The notes below the pieces were generated by a model, which made no database searches, was not told the DNA's origin, and saw nothing but the letters and a program-made list of their open reading frames with translations. A stretch of 64,000 nt of DNA from assembly GCA_039704465.1 (NCBI GenBank), contig JASFAU010000014.1:372001-436000 (forward strand), in the 5' to 3' direction. The position numbers were made by a program, and so were the translations under genes. The stretch comes from Plasmodiophora brassicae (Eukaryota; Endomyxa; Phytomyxea; Plasmodiophorida; Plasmodiophoridae). This document shows, in pieces, positions 8,712-22,724 of this stretch (position 1 is the stretch's first letter; each line of letters begins with the position of its first letter).

Positions 8712-9386
8712 TCACCACATCGGGAACCATTTCGTAATTGCCGCTACGACAGAAGATCGATTTCGATTGTGGGCCGGGAGTGGGTCCGCTGGGGCGGGAC
8801 GTGCGACAGTATTCGCCCCATCGGACGCTTCAGACGTACTGGGAGGCGACGCCTTGGCTTTCTGTCCAGGAGCTTCATCAAAGCAGATGTACACTCGTTG
8901 AGAATTCATCACGACATTCAAGCGTTTCGAGTACTCGGTGAGCGTCAGCCTATGGACAGCAACTGGCTTGGAACGCAAATCATACGATGTTCGCGGGCTC
9001 AGTACACCGTGTGGAAAAGGCCATCTTGTAGCGCTGACTGTCAGGCTAATCCAAGGGCCTCCGACGTCGAAGTCCAGCACCAAGGCCCCAATATAGATAA
9101 TGAAGCCGTCCGGATCGCCGATATTAATGTCAATAACATCCCCGGGTTTGGAAGTTCGAACAGCCAGGGGCGCCTTTGGGGTGCTGAATATTGTCGCGTT
9201 GGTAACCCTGACTGATCCGAACGCAAGGCGATGATCCCATTGATGGAATTCCGTGACACTGGGCAGGTCGGTTTCTATGTGGAATGGCCTGCATGCAGCG
9301 TCCGTCCACAGAAGAACGTGAACGGTGGCAACGAGCATCACCATGCGTGCGACGTCCATACTGTCCAGTCTCAGCGCCCGACGCAA
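8712..9386 (-). CDS. Predicted secreted protein of unknown function
   Basis: A 224-residue frame. From the internal Met at residue 9 it shows a signal peptide (DVARMVMLVATVHVLLWTDAA, cut near AC-R). The mature part is rich in beta-strand-like segments (FGSVRVTNATIF, GFIIYIGALVLDFDVGGPWISLTV), so an all-beta extracellular domain is likely. One NAT sequon is present, and the C-terminal 50 residues are low-complexity. I do not recognise a family. The unbroken frame, signal peptide and gene-sized length support it as real. Confidence 0.5.
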   Translation of the reverse strand: MRRALRLDSMDVARMVMLVATVHVLLWTDAACRPFHIETDLPSVTEFHQWDHRLAFGSVRVTNATIFSTPKAPLAVRTSKPGDVIDINIGDPDGFIIYIGALVLDFDVGGPWISLTVSATRWPFPHGVLSPRTSYDLRSKPVAVHRLTLTEYSKRLNVVMNSQRVYICFDEAPGQKAKASPPSTSEASDGANTVARPAPADPLPAHNRNRSSVVAAITKWFPMW

Positions 9387-9488
9387 TCTTGTCTTGACTG
9401 ACCTCGTGAGCGTAATATCGCGACTGACGATCGCGCCCGTCCGCCCGCAATGGCCGAGCTGCTGCCGACGCGCCGTTTTGGTGACCCT

Positions 9489-9500
9489 CCTATAAATAGG
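9489..9500 (+). promoter_or_regulatory. TATA-box-like element
   Basis: CCTATAAATAGG, about 105 bp before the likely start codon of the CRT10-like gene at 9596. TATAAATA is the eukaryotic core promoter consensus. It is also a near palindrome. Confidence 0.5.
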
Positions 9501-9595
9501 CCCGGTTGGCAGCTCACGAAGGCACCCTACCCGTCATCCCGGGAACACACGGTTCCCTAAGAATCGTCGACCGGCCACACGGATGGCTCCACAGG

Positions 9596-11479
9596 ATGCC
9601 GACTGCCGGCCTGGGTGCGACGGGTGGACCGGACCCGCTTGGCGGCCTGCTGCTGCTGCTGGGTGAGTCCAGCCCGCCACCATGCATGATGCGTGACAAC
9701 AATTGCGTGATCACGGCCGGATTGCGCGGCTGCAGTCATGGCGGTCGACGTGGTCTGCCTGTGGGCCGACCGGACCGTGTTCGGCGCCGGGCTCGCCTTC
9801 GAGGCACATGTAACGACCGGTCAGGTGCGAGAGCGATGCGGTGCTGTGCTGACGGGGTGGGTGGGCGGCCAGAAAATGAACCTGATGGCGATTACGGCGG
9901 ACGGGTCGGCGGTGTTCGTTGCGAGCGGCGCGGGGCTGTACTGGACCAGGATGCACCCCGGTGGACGCGTCGACTGGCGAGCGGAAACGCCACACAGACA
10001 GCGTGTTCTGACGGCATCCAGCGAGATCAACTGTGTCGCGTCCGGCCGCTGCGATTCCGTGGATCTCGTCCTGGCGGGCACTGAGTCAGGCGACGTCTAC
10101 GTGGTTCGCGTGGATCCGTCAGGCGCCCACGAGCATGCGTCATTCAGGTTGCGCTTCTAGGTAGCCACATTGCGCGCCCCTGCTGACACGCTCTTCCTGC
10201 TCCATAGCAATGTCGCGGCCGACCAAGATGATCTCAGCGTTTGGAGTGTAGTCTGTTGCAAGACGCGGCCGGAGATCATCACGTCGTCTAACACGCACCT
10301 GTACTGCCCCGCTGCTTGGCGCGTATCTGACAACGGTGACATTCGATTAGGATATCGGCGTACTCTCTCTCAGGCGAACCTGCGCCTGTCCTGGTACGAA
10401 GGATGGCGGGGCACTCCCATAACATTCCCTGTATTGCCGTCAGCGACGATGACTGTTTCCTGGCGTCAGCCTCGATCGACCGAGCTGTGTGCATATGGGA
10501 CGCGAAGTCTGGCAGCCTGTTGCATCGGTTGGCATTATTCGACCTTCACGTTCGCGTGGCTGAATGCGCTTTAGGCGAAGCATGGACCATTTACAGTTCG
10601 GATGGGCGGTCTGCTTCTTCCCATGGCACGCCGTCGGCCTGGGAGCCACCCATGCGCCTGCACCTGCCGGCCAGGCTGAGGATAGCGATGCAGCTGATAT
10701 TTCCTCTGAAAGTGATGGCGAGGGAGAGGTGCGCCTCACCGATGACCCTTTCTACGCCTACGCTCGAATAATGGCCGACGACACCAGTCGTGCTACTGAT
10801 GACGGCATTCTACGTCTACCTCTGCTGCAAGAATCAGCGGTTGGTGAAGTGGGTGCACAGACTGGGCGTTACGTCAGGTTGCGTCCTAATCGAAGCGGCG
10901 GGGATACTACTGACGAGACGCAACGGGATCGCCCACTGGTCGTGTTCTGCAATCAGTCCATGATCTTCCTGTTGACCTTTGACCTATCGCTTCTTGGTTC
11001 GGATAATGGCGTTCCGTACTAGCCTCAGCCGTTTGTAATTTCGTTGCGCAGGCTGTGCAAGATCGGACTCGCCTTGCTGCTCCCTGCTCGACCCTCGATG
11101 TCGGCTGTCTTTCCTAAACGTCGTTCCTGAGCTTTCGCTAGTAATCGTGGGATGCGCCCGAAGCAACCAGCTCAGCCTGCTTCGTGTCGTCCGGAGCAAA
11201 GGCGGCGCCTGTTTTGAGCGTCTTGGATTGGCACCGCAATCTCCTCAGTCCCGCATGCCATTGATCGGTTCGAAAGGCGTCTGGTTCATCGTGCAGTGCC
11301 GGTTGACGAACTCAATGGTAGGCGTTTCCGTCTGTCCCAGACACGTCGACCCCGACGCGCCTGAACCGCTCCGCTTCTGGCGTTTGTTCCTGCTGCACTA
11401 CGATGGAACGCTGTGCTCTCTCGAGTTACGACGTCCGATCGCGTCGAGGGAGCTCGACCTATCTGGGGTTATTATTTGA
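9596..11479 (+). CDS. WD40 protein resembling CRT10
   Basis: A multi-exon gene. From the ATG at 9596, a 73-bp intron (9663-9735, GTGAGT...GCAG) leads into MAVDVVCLWADRTVFGAG. A second likely intron, 10110-10160, removes an in-frame TAG. Later exons contain AGHSHNIPCIAVSDDDCFLASASIDRAVCIWDA, a clear WD40 blade, split here for brevity of quotation as GHSHNIPCIAVS and SIDRAVCIWDA. An acidic linker (DSDAADISSESDGEGE) follows, then PLIGSKGVWFIVQC and FWRLFLLHYDGTLCSLEL, which resemble the C-terminal propeller of CRT10. In yeast CRT10 was found as a regulator of ribonucleotide reductase transcription. Family assignment rests on the H-NIPCI blade and the C-terminal motif and is moderate. The stop at about 11477 is the most likely end. 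Confidence 0.6.
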
Positions 11480-11726
11480 ACACATTTCTCGGCAGCGGCA
11501 AGGTTGAGGTCTTGTGCCCGGCCAATGCCACTCCTCGAAGGACGCTCCTGATCTGGTGGCAACTGCTGGGCGTTATAACTGCCAGGAGCAGCGTCCATCG
11601 GATGTCGACATCTCGGCCTGGTAAAGAGAGCCCCTACGGAGGCCATCTCCTAACATACATTCATAGTCGTGTGTCGTTTGTCGAATCGAAGGCGCTGCTG
11701 TTGGCACTGTCCACTGCGGTGTACTG

Positions 11727-12435
11727 TCACATCGTGCCCAGGGATTCCGACACTTTGATGTGGGACATGATGAGTCGGACGAGTTGTCTATCGCACAGTG
11801 GGCCTGACAGGTGCCGGTGGCATCCTGTGATGCGGATGCACAGCAATCGGCGTCGCGAACGCTCGCTGGCTTCCAGAATGATCGCGGACGTGCTCTGGTC
11901 TGCGGCTACTGTAGTTGCTGACTTCGCATCCTGAGCAATCGCACTCATTGTCCTAGTACAACTCCCATCTGTAGGGGGCACGAAACGTACGCTTGTGAGC
12001 AATTCGGGATTGGCCTCGCCAGACTCGATAAGCCAACGACAGACACGACCGTGACCCGCCTGGCTCGCAAGGTGCAACGCGGTCCAGTGGGCCTGTACAC
12101 ATTCGTCAGAGGTGATGCTAGCGGTGTTCATCCCATATAACGATACCACGGTGATGTTGTTGACGTCCGCGCCGCCATCGTCGACAAGGGCGATCAGGAT
12201 ATCGAGGAACCCCTTGAACGCTGCCCAGTGCAGAGCCGAGTACCCATACTGCGACATTTGTTTAGTCCACAAACGAAACCGGCACATGCGACCTGAAACG
12301 AACAAACTGCATGTCCTTGCTGTTAACGTCGACCGCATCGCCATGGTACTGAAGGACGCGGCGCACAGTGCTGACGTCACCGGATCGCGCCGCGTTGTGC
12401 AGCACCCTCTCGTGGCACGTCAACGCCCTTGCCAT
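11727..12435 (-). CDS. Ankyrin-repeat protein
   Basis: Two exons. Exon 1 starts MARALTCHERVLHNAARSGD at 12435 and contains a first ankyrin helix pair (VSTVRRVLQYHG). A short intron (donor GTTTGT after GACATGCA, acceptor TCGCAG) joins to YGYSALHWAAFKGFLDILIALV and later TALHLASQAGHGRVCRWLIESGEANPELL, both canonical ankyrin motifs. The last 70 residues show no repeat. The middle segment NNITVVSLYGMNTASIT is an insertion within or between repeats, or unspliced sequence. Ankyrin repeats mediate protein binding; the partner is unknown. It is head-to-head with the USP gene, leaving about 230 bp of shared promoter. Confidence 0.72.
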
Positions 12436-12668
12436 GCCGCACCACGTGCGATCGCATCCGTACTGAAGATATCCAGGGTTCGGCACGCGCTGCTGAACCG
12501 TGTGGTGCCGGTCGGGGCACGACTGCAACAATGCCCGGTCGGGCTGCCCCGCACTGGGCAGAACGGGTCTCTGGGCCAGCGAGTCGAGTCCGCAAAAGGG
12601 GGGAGGTCGCCGACTCGCCGTACGAATGCTTCGTTTTGCGCAAACGGCGACCTCGCAGGCGTTGGTGG

Positions 12669-16190
<3,522 letters not shown>

Positions 16191-16423
16191 TCGCGGTCCC
16201 GTGCATATCTTCTCCAGTATAAAGGCAACCTCCTACCTAGTATCTTCAGTAGAATACATAGTCGCTTATCCCACCCGATGCCTGCTGCCTCGATCTGTTC
16301 AATCGTGGCCGGTAGGGCGCGGTCGTTCGGCGCGACCACATCGTAATCGCTGAGCGTTGACAGCATGGCCAGGAGCATCGGTCGGTGGTGCAGAATGCGC
16401 CCAGTGGCCGGCAAATGTCGGTG

Positions 16424-16834
16424 CTATCTCCAGTGGCTCGGCATACGTTCAAGGGATTCTAGCTCCCATCCCGACATGTATTTGACCACCCCGACGCTGT
16501 CGGTCAGTGCACAACGTAGCTGGCGTAGTGATCCGAAGTCCCCTGCGGCAAGCGTCGTCCGACCGTGGACCTCACTTCCCGCACACGAATGGATGACGCC
16601 GACATGTCAAGCCCGACGATTGGCCCGGGCGCCTGCGAGCAGGCTCGAGTGGCTGGCCTCGTCCTTATCGACAGCCCGGAGAAGGTCATCCACGATGGCG
16701 AGAAGGTGGCATACTACTGGCCACATCCCGTAAGCTGTGCTGAGATCCTCACTGGTACCGGCGACGGCGAGGGACATACGGCCGCAAGGACGACACGACC
16801 TTGCTCGAAACCCTGTCCAGAATTGAGCACCCAC
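16424..16834 (-). CDS. Hypothetical spliced protein
   Basis: Removing one intron (donor GTCGGG, acceptor CCGCAG, about 66 bp, in the 16540-16620 area) joins LLRAVDKDEASHSSLLAGARAN to DFGSLRQLRCALTDSVGV and KYMSGWELESLERMPSHWR, ending at a TAG at 16424-16426. The result is helical and hydrophilic, without a domain I know. The 5' end is unresolved; 16834 is the first ATG of the upstream exon and further exons may reach about 16960. It is convergent with the USP gene. Confidence 0.4.
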
Positions 16835-17027
16835 GTGGTGGACGCCACCTCCAGGCCCTACGACGACAACGAATGCCAGTGCGCCCGGTCGTTGACGGTC
16901 GAGTTTCAGGTCGGTGGGGGCCCCTCCTCGATTTGCGCTCGGACAGGGCCCGCTCGCTGAGATGTTGTTACCCTCGATGGAACGAATAGAGTCATAAATG
17001 CACCGACATCAGGTACGGCAACATGCA

Positions 17028-18431
17028 TTAGTGGGCGTAGTCGGCCTTGATCCACTCGCTGAGCCATGTCGGGTACTCCTTGCCACGTTCACCATGTGTG
17101 ACGATGCGTTGCCGCAGGTCATTGATTTCGTGGACCACCATGACCTGCTGGAAACGCTTCAGCGCATTCGCGAGCATGCAACCCTCGCCAGCGCCGCTCG
17201 AGTCAACACGGACGACGTTGGCCTCGATCAACTGCTCGAACGCCTTGCTGAACAGTTGCCGGCGCCAGGTGCGTCGCGATTCGTCCCGATTCTGGAACTT
17301 GCGCCACTCTTCATACACCATCTCGAACGTGTACGGGCAGATGCTCCGTTTCTCCAAATGCATCATGGCGACGAGAAGCGCGATCTGGTACGGCGAAAGC
17401 CTGAAAACGATCTCATCGATCGGGTCGACGTCAAGGGATCGCAGACAGCGCATGACATGCGTCGTGGACAGCAATGTCGGCGGCATTCGATTGATGGCGA
17501 TGGCCACCGCGTCGAAGAACCGGCGCATGTCCCACTTCCGTTCGAGCGCAGCACGAAGGAACCCTTGGACGGCACCGTCAGCGAAAGCCGTCTCCGTGGC
17601 AGCATTGAATTCATCAACGAATCCTCGAGAGCACCCTGGAAGCGCACCCGGCAGCGACAGCGTCCGGCGCAGCACATGGACCAGGTCGTCAAACGGCACC
17701 TGGTGCCTCAGAACGACCCGATGGTTGCTGAACCGCGAGCGGACACGATGCTCGAGCAACGACACGACATCGGCGTGCGTCGTGATCCCGATGATCGCAA
17801 TCTGGTGCGCGGCATGATGCGCCAGGTCGAACAGGTGGTACAGCAGCGACTGTCGGGGGCGCTGCGCGAACCTCTCGAACGCGTCAATGACGACGATCAA
17901 CGGCTGGTTGATCCTCGACGTCTCACGCAGCACCTTCAGCACGTACGCCATGTTCTCCCTGAACGACGACATGCCGACGTCGAACTCGCCGCCTTCGAAC
18001 TCGATATGCAACTGCCTCGACAGCGTCTTCAATGCGATCCCCTGCGGTACGTGTAAGGTGGGCGTAACGCGCGCGTAGGGCGTCGGATACGTTACGTCGT
18101 TGGTGTGCAGAAGGCCAGACAGGTGGACGACAGCGTACGACGACGGCGAGCCGCCCAAGCCCTGGTCGACGAGGTTCAGCGCATGGATCATGGCGATCCG
18201 GGCCTGGTGCGCGGGGCCGACGACGATCGCCGATCGCGACAGCCCCTGGACGACTGTGCGCCCGAGCAGGACGCGCAGCGCGTCGGCGGCGTCGACGACC
18301 CCGAAGGCGGCGCAGGCGAACGCGCTGTCGACGAGCGGCAGCGACCGCCTGTCCCAGGTCGCATGCAGCAGCGGTCGCAGCACGCGCCGGCAACACGCCT
18401 TGGCGACGTCCAGCTCGCCGTCCATGCCCAC
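17028..18431 (-). CDS. ORC4: Origin recognition complex subunit 4-like AAA+ protein
   Basis: A single-exon 467-residue protein. Order: N-terminal AAA+ region with a phosphate-loop position SAIVVGPAHQARIAMIHAL, an ORC4-like Walker B PLIVVIDAFERFAQRPRQSLLYHLFDL, sensor-1 region QIAIIGITTHADVVSLLEHRVRSRF (arginine finger candidate R-S-R-F), and a C-terminal winged helix with LSPYQIALLVAMMHLEKRSICPYTFEMVYEEW, the conserved ORC4 C-terminal motif. It ends TWLSEWI. ORC4 is part of the hexamer that marks replication origins and loads MCM. The Walker A loop lacks the GK[ST] triad, so nucleotide binding is probably lost. It is divergent from the SOSS-B gene. Confidence 0.9.
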   Translation of the reverse strand: MGMDGELDVAKACCRRVLRPLLHATWDRRSLPLVDSAFACAAFGVVDAADALRVLLGRTVVQGLSRSAIVVGPAHQARIAMIHALNLVDQGLGGSPSSYAVVHLSGLLHTNDVTYPTPYARVTPTLHVPQGIALKTLSRQLHIEFEGGEFDVGMSSFRENMAYVLKVLRETSRINQPLIVVIDAFERFAQRPRQSLLYHLFDLAHHAAHQIAIIGITTHADVVSLLEHRVRSRFSNHRVVLRHQVPFDDLVHVLRRTLSLPGALPGCSRGFVDEFNAATETAFADGAVQGFLRAALERKWDMRRFFDAVAIAINRMPPTLLSTTHVMRCLRSLDVDPIDEIVFRLSPYQIALLVAMMHLEKRSICPYTFEMVYEEWRKFQNRDESRRTWRRQLFSKAFEQLIEANVVRVDSSGAGEGCMLANALKRFQQVMVVHEINDLRQRIVTHGERGKEYPTWLSEWIKADYAH

Positions 18432-18740
18432 AGAACAACACTATCCCGCCGAACGGCCGGGCGCTGCTGCCTGTCGCTGACTGACCGGACGACGGCCCTC
18501 CCCCGGCGGAAAAATCGCCAGCGGCGGGCGGGCGGGCGGCCGTCACCGTCAGCGCCCGCCCGCTTGCACGCCCAGATGGCCAAACGAGGAAACGCATCAT
18601 GGCTCGTGCACACTTCGAGCAGGCGCTCAAGAAGGGTCGTTCGTGCCGATCTGCCCAAAACGGGGACAGCGACCGCATTGGGCGACTCGTGATGACCGTG
18701 ATGCAGTTGCAGCTTCATTTGCGAATCTGCGTCGTCGTCG
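18432..18740. promoter_or_regulatory. Shared upstream region of ORC4 and SOSS-B
   Basis: 309 bp separate two divergent genes of DNA replication and repair, so this is likely a bidirectional promoter. It is GC-rich, with GGGCGGGCGGGC-like tracts near 18525-18540. No TATA box is evident. Confidence 0.5.
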
Positions 18741-19151
18741 ATGTCGTCGCGGAGTGGCGGCGGCGGCGGCGGCGGCGGCGTGACGAACGTCGTCAATGTG
18801 GTTCCGTTCGCGAAGAACCTGTCGATCGAGTGCATCTTGCTGGAGAAGGGGCCGACGACGGAGACGGCGGACGGGCATCGCGTCTGCACGTGCCTGGTCG
18901 CCGATGCGACCGCGTCCATGACGATGTCGCTCTGGGACCGGCAGATCGACGCGCTCGAGGTCGCCGACATTCTTTCGGTCCAGGGCGGGTCCACCGCCCT
19001 GTACAAGGACGCGCTGTCGTTCTACGTCGGCCCCACCGGCACTATAAAACGGACCGGGACGTTCACGAAGCTGTTCACCGAATCGCCCAACATCAGCCAG
19101 TGGACGTGGACGAAAGACCCGTCGACGAAGGCATTTGTCAGAGCGACATGA
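18741..19151 (+). CDS. SOSS complex subunit B-like single-stranded DNA binding protein
   Basis: 136 residues, one exon. After a poly-Gly start, from a GGC repeat, it matches the OB fold of hSSB1/NABP: PFAKNLSIECILLEKGPTTE, ADGHRVCTCLVADATASMTMS, LWDRQIDALEVADILSVQGG and ALYKDALSFYVGPTG, ending FTESPNISQW (compare the conserved F-x-E-x-PN-x-S end). Like metazoan SOSS-B it is little more than one OB domain. The family binds ssDNA at breaks and helps checkpoint signalling. Neighbouring ORC4 fits a replication and repair context. Confidence 0.88.
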   Translation: MSSRSGGGGGGGGVTNVVNVVPFAKNLSIECILLEKGPTTETADGHRVCTCLVADATASMTMSLWDRQIDALEVADILSVQGGSTALYKDALSFYVGPTGTIKRTGTFTKLFTESPNISQWTWTKDPSTKAFVRAT

Positions 19152-19173
19152 CGCGTGGGCTAATACGACAAGT

Positions 19174-20296
19174 TCATTTCCCTGTGAGGTGGGCCTTCAA
19201 AGAGTACGCAATGGTGAACCCGATGATGGCGAGGAAGATCAGCGACGAGTTCTTCCGCTTCTGGTTAATGCGGCGAATGCTGTCCCGTAAGGCGTCCCGC
19301 GCAAGTTGCAGGCGGCGACGAACGTTGGATTCGCCCAGTATTTCGAGCTGTGTCGCCAGTGGCGTGTCGACCATCCCGGCGGCCCAGTAGCTGAACGACG
19401 ATGGATCGTCCGGGGCGGCCGAGATGCCATCTCGTAGGCCCCGTCGCCGAAAGATGCCCGACGAGTCCAGGCGCAGCAGGTCGGTGACTGCCGTTCGGCA
19501 CTGGTCGAACAGGTCCACACTGTCCGCCGCCGACGACGGTTCGTCGTCAACCGGCGTGATCGCCGCGGTCACTAGACCGAATCCCATATCGACCTCCTCG
19601 AAGTTCGATAGGCGCACTGCCTGCGTGCCACGCCCCTGCCACCAGGAGCAGTCAGCGGAAGCACACGATACGAAGACCGGCGTACAAAGACGAGGCACCT
19701 GCCATCCAACGTTTGCTGGACTTCGGTAATGGCGATTATACACCCGAGGTCGTTGCCGTCAACGTCGGCGACGGCCACGAATTGCCGATTTCCCGCCAGA
19801 CAGTCAGACACCAGCCGCCGGTACCTGCATGGCGTTCATTGTCGCAACCGGGGTCGCGAACATCGCCAACGGTGCCTACCTCGGCTCAAACATGAAGTAG
19901 GTCACGTCCCGAACAGGGAAATCAACCGTCTGCGACAGGAACAACGGCAACCGCCGTCGGTAATCCCGTCGTTCGACGTTCGCTTCGGTGGCGCGCGCGG
20001 CCGTCTCCTCGGCGAAATACTTCTCCAGCAACCCGGTCAGCACCGTCGTCGACGCATGCGCCACCGCGTTCGCCTGGCAGGGATGCCTGCAGAACGGGCA
20101 CTGCCGTTTCTCGTCCCTTTGCGAGCGCGATGCGTCAACGAAGCCGATCGGTCGCCCGGCGGCGCACGCGAACGTACATGGCACGGACGAGGCAGCCGCG
20201 GCATAGCGTATGCCCACAGGTCAGGGTGACCGGGTCGAACAGCAGGCGCAGGCAGATGCTGCACTCGAGGTCGGCGGCCACGAGTCCCCTCGACAT
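19174..20296 (-). CDS. RING finger - LON substrate-binding protein with C-terminal membrane anchor
   Basis: A multi-exon gene. A RING of C3HC4 type is assembled across an intron: LECSICLRLLFDPVTLTCGH, TLCRGCLVRAM, then DEKRQCPFCRHPC. Next comes a LON N-terminal domain: RLPLFLSQTVDFPVRDVTYF, MFEPR, YRRLVSDCLAGNRQFVAVAD, CIIAITEVQQTLDGRCLVFV. A LON-like C-terminal half has NFEEVDMGFGLVTAAIT. The last 25 residues are a hydrophobic anchor SSLIFLAIIGFTIAYSL. RING-LON proteins (LONRF family) are E3 ubiquitin ligases; the tail anchor suggests a ligase bound to ER or mitochondrial outer membrane. The start could be 20296 (MSRGLV) or 20350, which adds a second hydrophobic segment. It is divergent from the PDAT gene. 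Confidence 0.78.
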
Positions 20297-20404
20297 GGGG
20301 CGGTCCAGGGCCTGCAGGATCACCACCAATAGCGGCAACAACGACCACACCGCCGCAGGTCAACGCAGTCCGCGAAGAGCTGCAGCGCGCGCCCAGCCAG
20401 ACGA

Positions 20405-22589
20405 ATGTCCACTGAGGGGACGACACGGTTCCGTTCGTCGTCGTCGCCGCGGCGACGCCCTCGCCGCCATGCGTCCATGTCGCAGATCCAGGCCGGCCAG
20501 AAGCACGTGTCGTCGCCGTCGCCGCGCCGGCGGCGGCAGCGTGGGCGCCTCCTGTGGCGGCGATTGCTTGTCAACGCGATCCTGTTCGCGATCCTCGCGT
20601 TCGTGGGGACCGTGTTCATGTCGGTGTTCTCGTCGACCACGTCGAGGAAAGGGAAAAAGATCAGCCTGGACCAGGCGGCCAGTATCGCCAATCGGGGGAA
20701 TCAGACACGGCGGGCGCATCACCCGGTGATCATCATACCTGGGATTGTCAGCACCGGCCTGGAGGTCTGGCAGGCGCACCCGTCCTGCGCCGGCCACTTG
20801 TTCCGCACACGAATCGTAAGCGCTTCCGGTATCAGGGTTGCCCCATGTGCTGATGGGTAGCAGTGGGGCGGCGCCACGATGATCCAGCAGGCGTTGATGG
20901 ACCCGCAATGCCTCCAGAAACATCTCATGTTGAATTATTCGACGGGTCTGGATCCGGACAACATCAAAGGTCGTCTCCTGGTGTCGCTCGATGTGAACCC
21001 GGATCCCTGACGAGACGACGTGTACAGTTCGCCCGTTGTCGTCGTTCGACAGCTCCGACTACCTGTTCGGTGGCGTGTTCTGGGTCTGGGCTCCTATCGT
21101 ACGCCAGGGGTCGCTCTTGTCCGCTTGGTATTACAGTAACGCTGTGTCTGCTAGATCGAAGAGCTCGCCCTGATCGGCTACGATCCGAACAACCTGTTCA
21201 TCGCGACATACGATTGGCGCCTGTCGTCGACGGTCATGGAGCAGCGTGACGCGTACTTCACGAAGCTGAAGTCGACGATCGAGATCGCCCACAAGACATC
21301 CGGTCAGAAGGTCGCCATTGTGTCGCACAGCTACGGCTCCCTCGTGTACCTTCATTTCATGAACTGGGTCGTATCGTCCAAAGGCGGCAACGCCAACGCG
21401 CACTGGGTCGAAACGCACGTGCATGCATTCGTGAACATCGCGGGCCCGTTGCTTGGTGTGCCCAAGTCTGTCGCGACGCTGATATCGGCCGAGATGAAAG
21501 ACACGGCCGAGCTGGCGCCCCCGCTGCACTATCTAAAGGAGCGCCTCTGGAGCCGGTCCACGCTGATCAAATTGTTCCGATCGTGGGGGTCCATTTCCGA
21601 CATGCTCCCGATGGGCGGGAACCGGATCTGGGGGTCGGCGTCTGGCGCCCCAGATGATGGGTCGCTGAGCGGCATGGTTGCTTTCACCAGCAATCGCGCC
21701 GAATCGAAACCGTCGAATTGTTCCCAGGTTGGTGCCGAGGATCGCCTGGGACCTGAAGAGGCGTTGATGAGTCAAGAGGCGCGCGAAGCGTACCTTCGCA
21801 AGCAATTCCTCAGCGTCGACGATTCGGTTTCGATGCTGCGTGAACTGGCGCCCGTCTTCATGCAGCGGTTTGATCGTCACAAAAGCGTCGGGTATGCCAC
21901 GAACCTCGATTCCGCTGAGTACAACAAGCCGAAGTACTGGAGCAATCCGTTAGAATCGCGGCTGCCCAGGGCGCCTTCCGTGAAGGTGTTCTGCCTCTAT
22001 GGTGTCGGCAAAGAAACGGAACGAGCGTACAGGTAATGCGTCTACTGTGGATGGGGACCTGGCGATTGATTCGCCTGTCGATAGGTATCGTGAACACCCG
22101 GGAGACGGCGGCTGCTCCCGCGTGCCCTTCCAGGTTTGCTGTCTGGGCACGAACGAAGCCTGCTGCTGCTTACCTTCTGTCGGCCGATAGATTGATACGG
22201 AAACAGCCGGTCATGGCATTCTGAGTACCGATGGCGACGGGACTGTGCCGCTGATCAGCTTGGTTGGATCCATGTGGGCGTACCAACGGCAGGTCCATTG
22301 CTGACAGCAATGCTCGCAGGGGTTCATGTGCGTCCGAGGATGGCGGTCACGACGGTACAATCCGGCGTCCATGTCGGTGACGACCCGGGAGTACAAGCAT
22401 AAGCCCATGACGGTGTTCGTCAGCGGCGGCGATCTTCGAGGCGGGCCCGCATCCGGCGACCACGTCGACATCCTCGGGAACCACGACGTCATCGACGACC
22501 TCATCCAGATTGTCAGCGCAGCGCCTGACCCGGAGCAGCGGATCCTCTCAGACATCGAGGACATCGCCGCTCGTGTCGAGATGGACTAG
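20405..22589 (+). CDS. Phospholipid:diacylglycerol acyltransferase (PDAT/LRO1-type)
   Basis: A multi-exon gene. N-terminal basic cytosolic tail, one membrane segment (LLVNAILFAILAFVGTVFMS), then the LCAT/PDAT fold: HPVIIIPGIVSTGLEVWQ, LWGGATMIQQALMDPQCLQK with TGLDPDNIKGR, DSSDYLFGGVFWVW, YDPNNLFIATYDWRLSSTVM, the nucleophile elbow VAIVSHSYGSLVYLHFMNW (Ser in SHSYG; most homologues have SHSMG), VNIAGPLLGVPKSV, and a C-terminal GDGTVPLISL with the Asp and a terminal DHVDILGN containing the His. PDAT moves a fatty acid from phospholipid to diacylglycerol to form triacylglycerol in the ER. Ser, Asp and His are all visible. It starts 108 bp from the divergent RING-LON gene. Confidence 0.88.
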
Positions 22590-22724
22590 GCAGGCGCTCA
22601 GGGGTTCTCTCTGCCTGTCTTGAAATGAACTATACCCACAGACTGTCCGACGCTGCCGCGCGTTCGCTTTATAAACGTCCTACGTACTGGCCGTGTTTGC
22701 GTCGAGCACAGGCGGGTTCGCTTC

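Noticed and set aside
10158..10160. In-frame TAG as stop codon reassignment in the CRT10-like gene
   Set aside because: A 51-bp GT-AG intron (10110-10160) removes it, and other genes use TAG as a normal stop.
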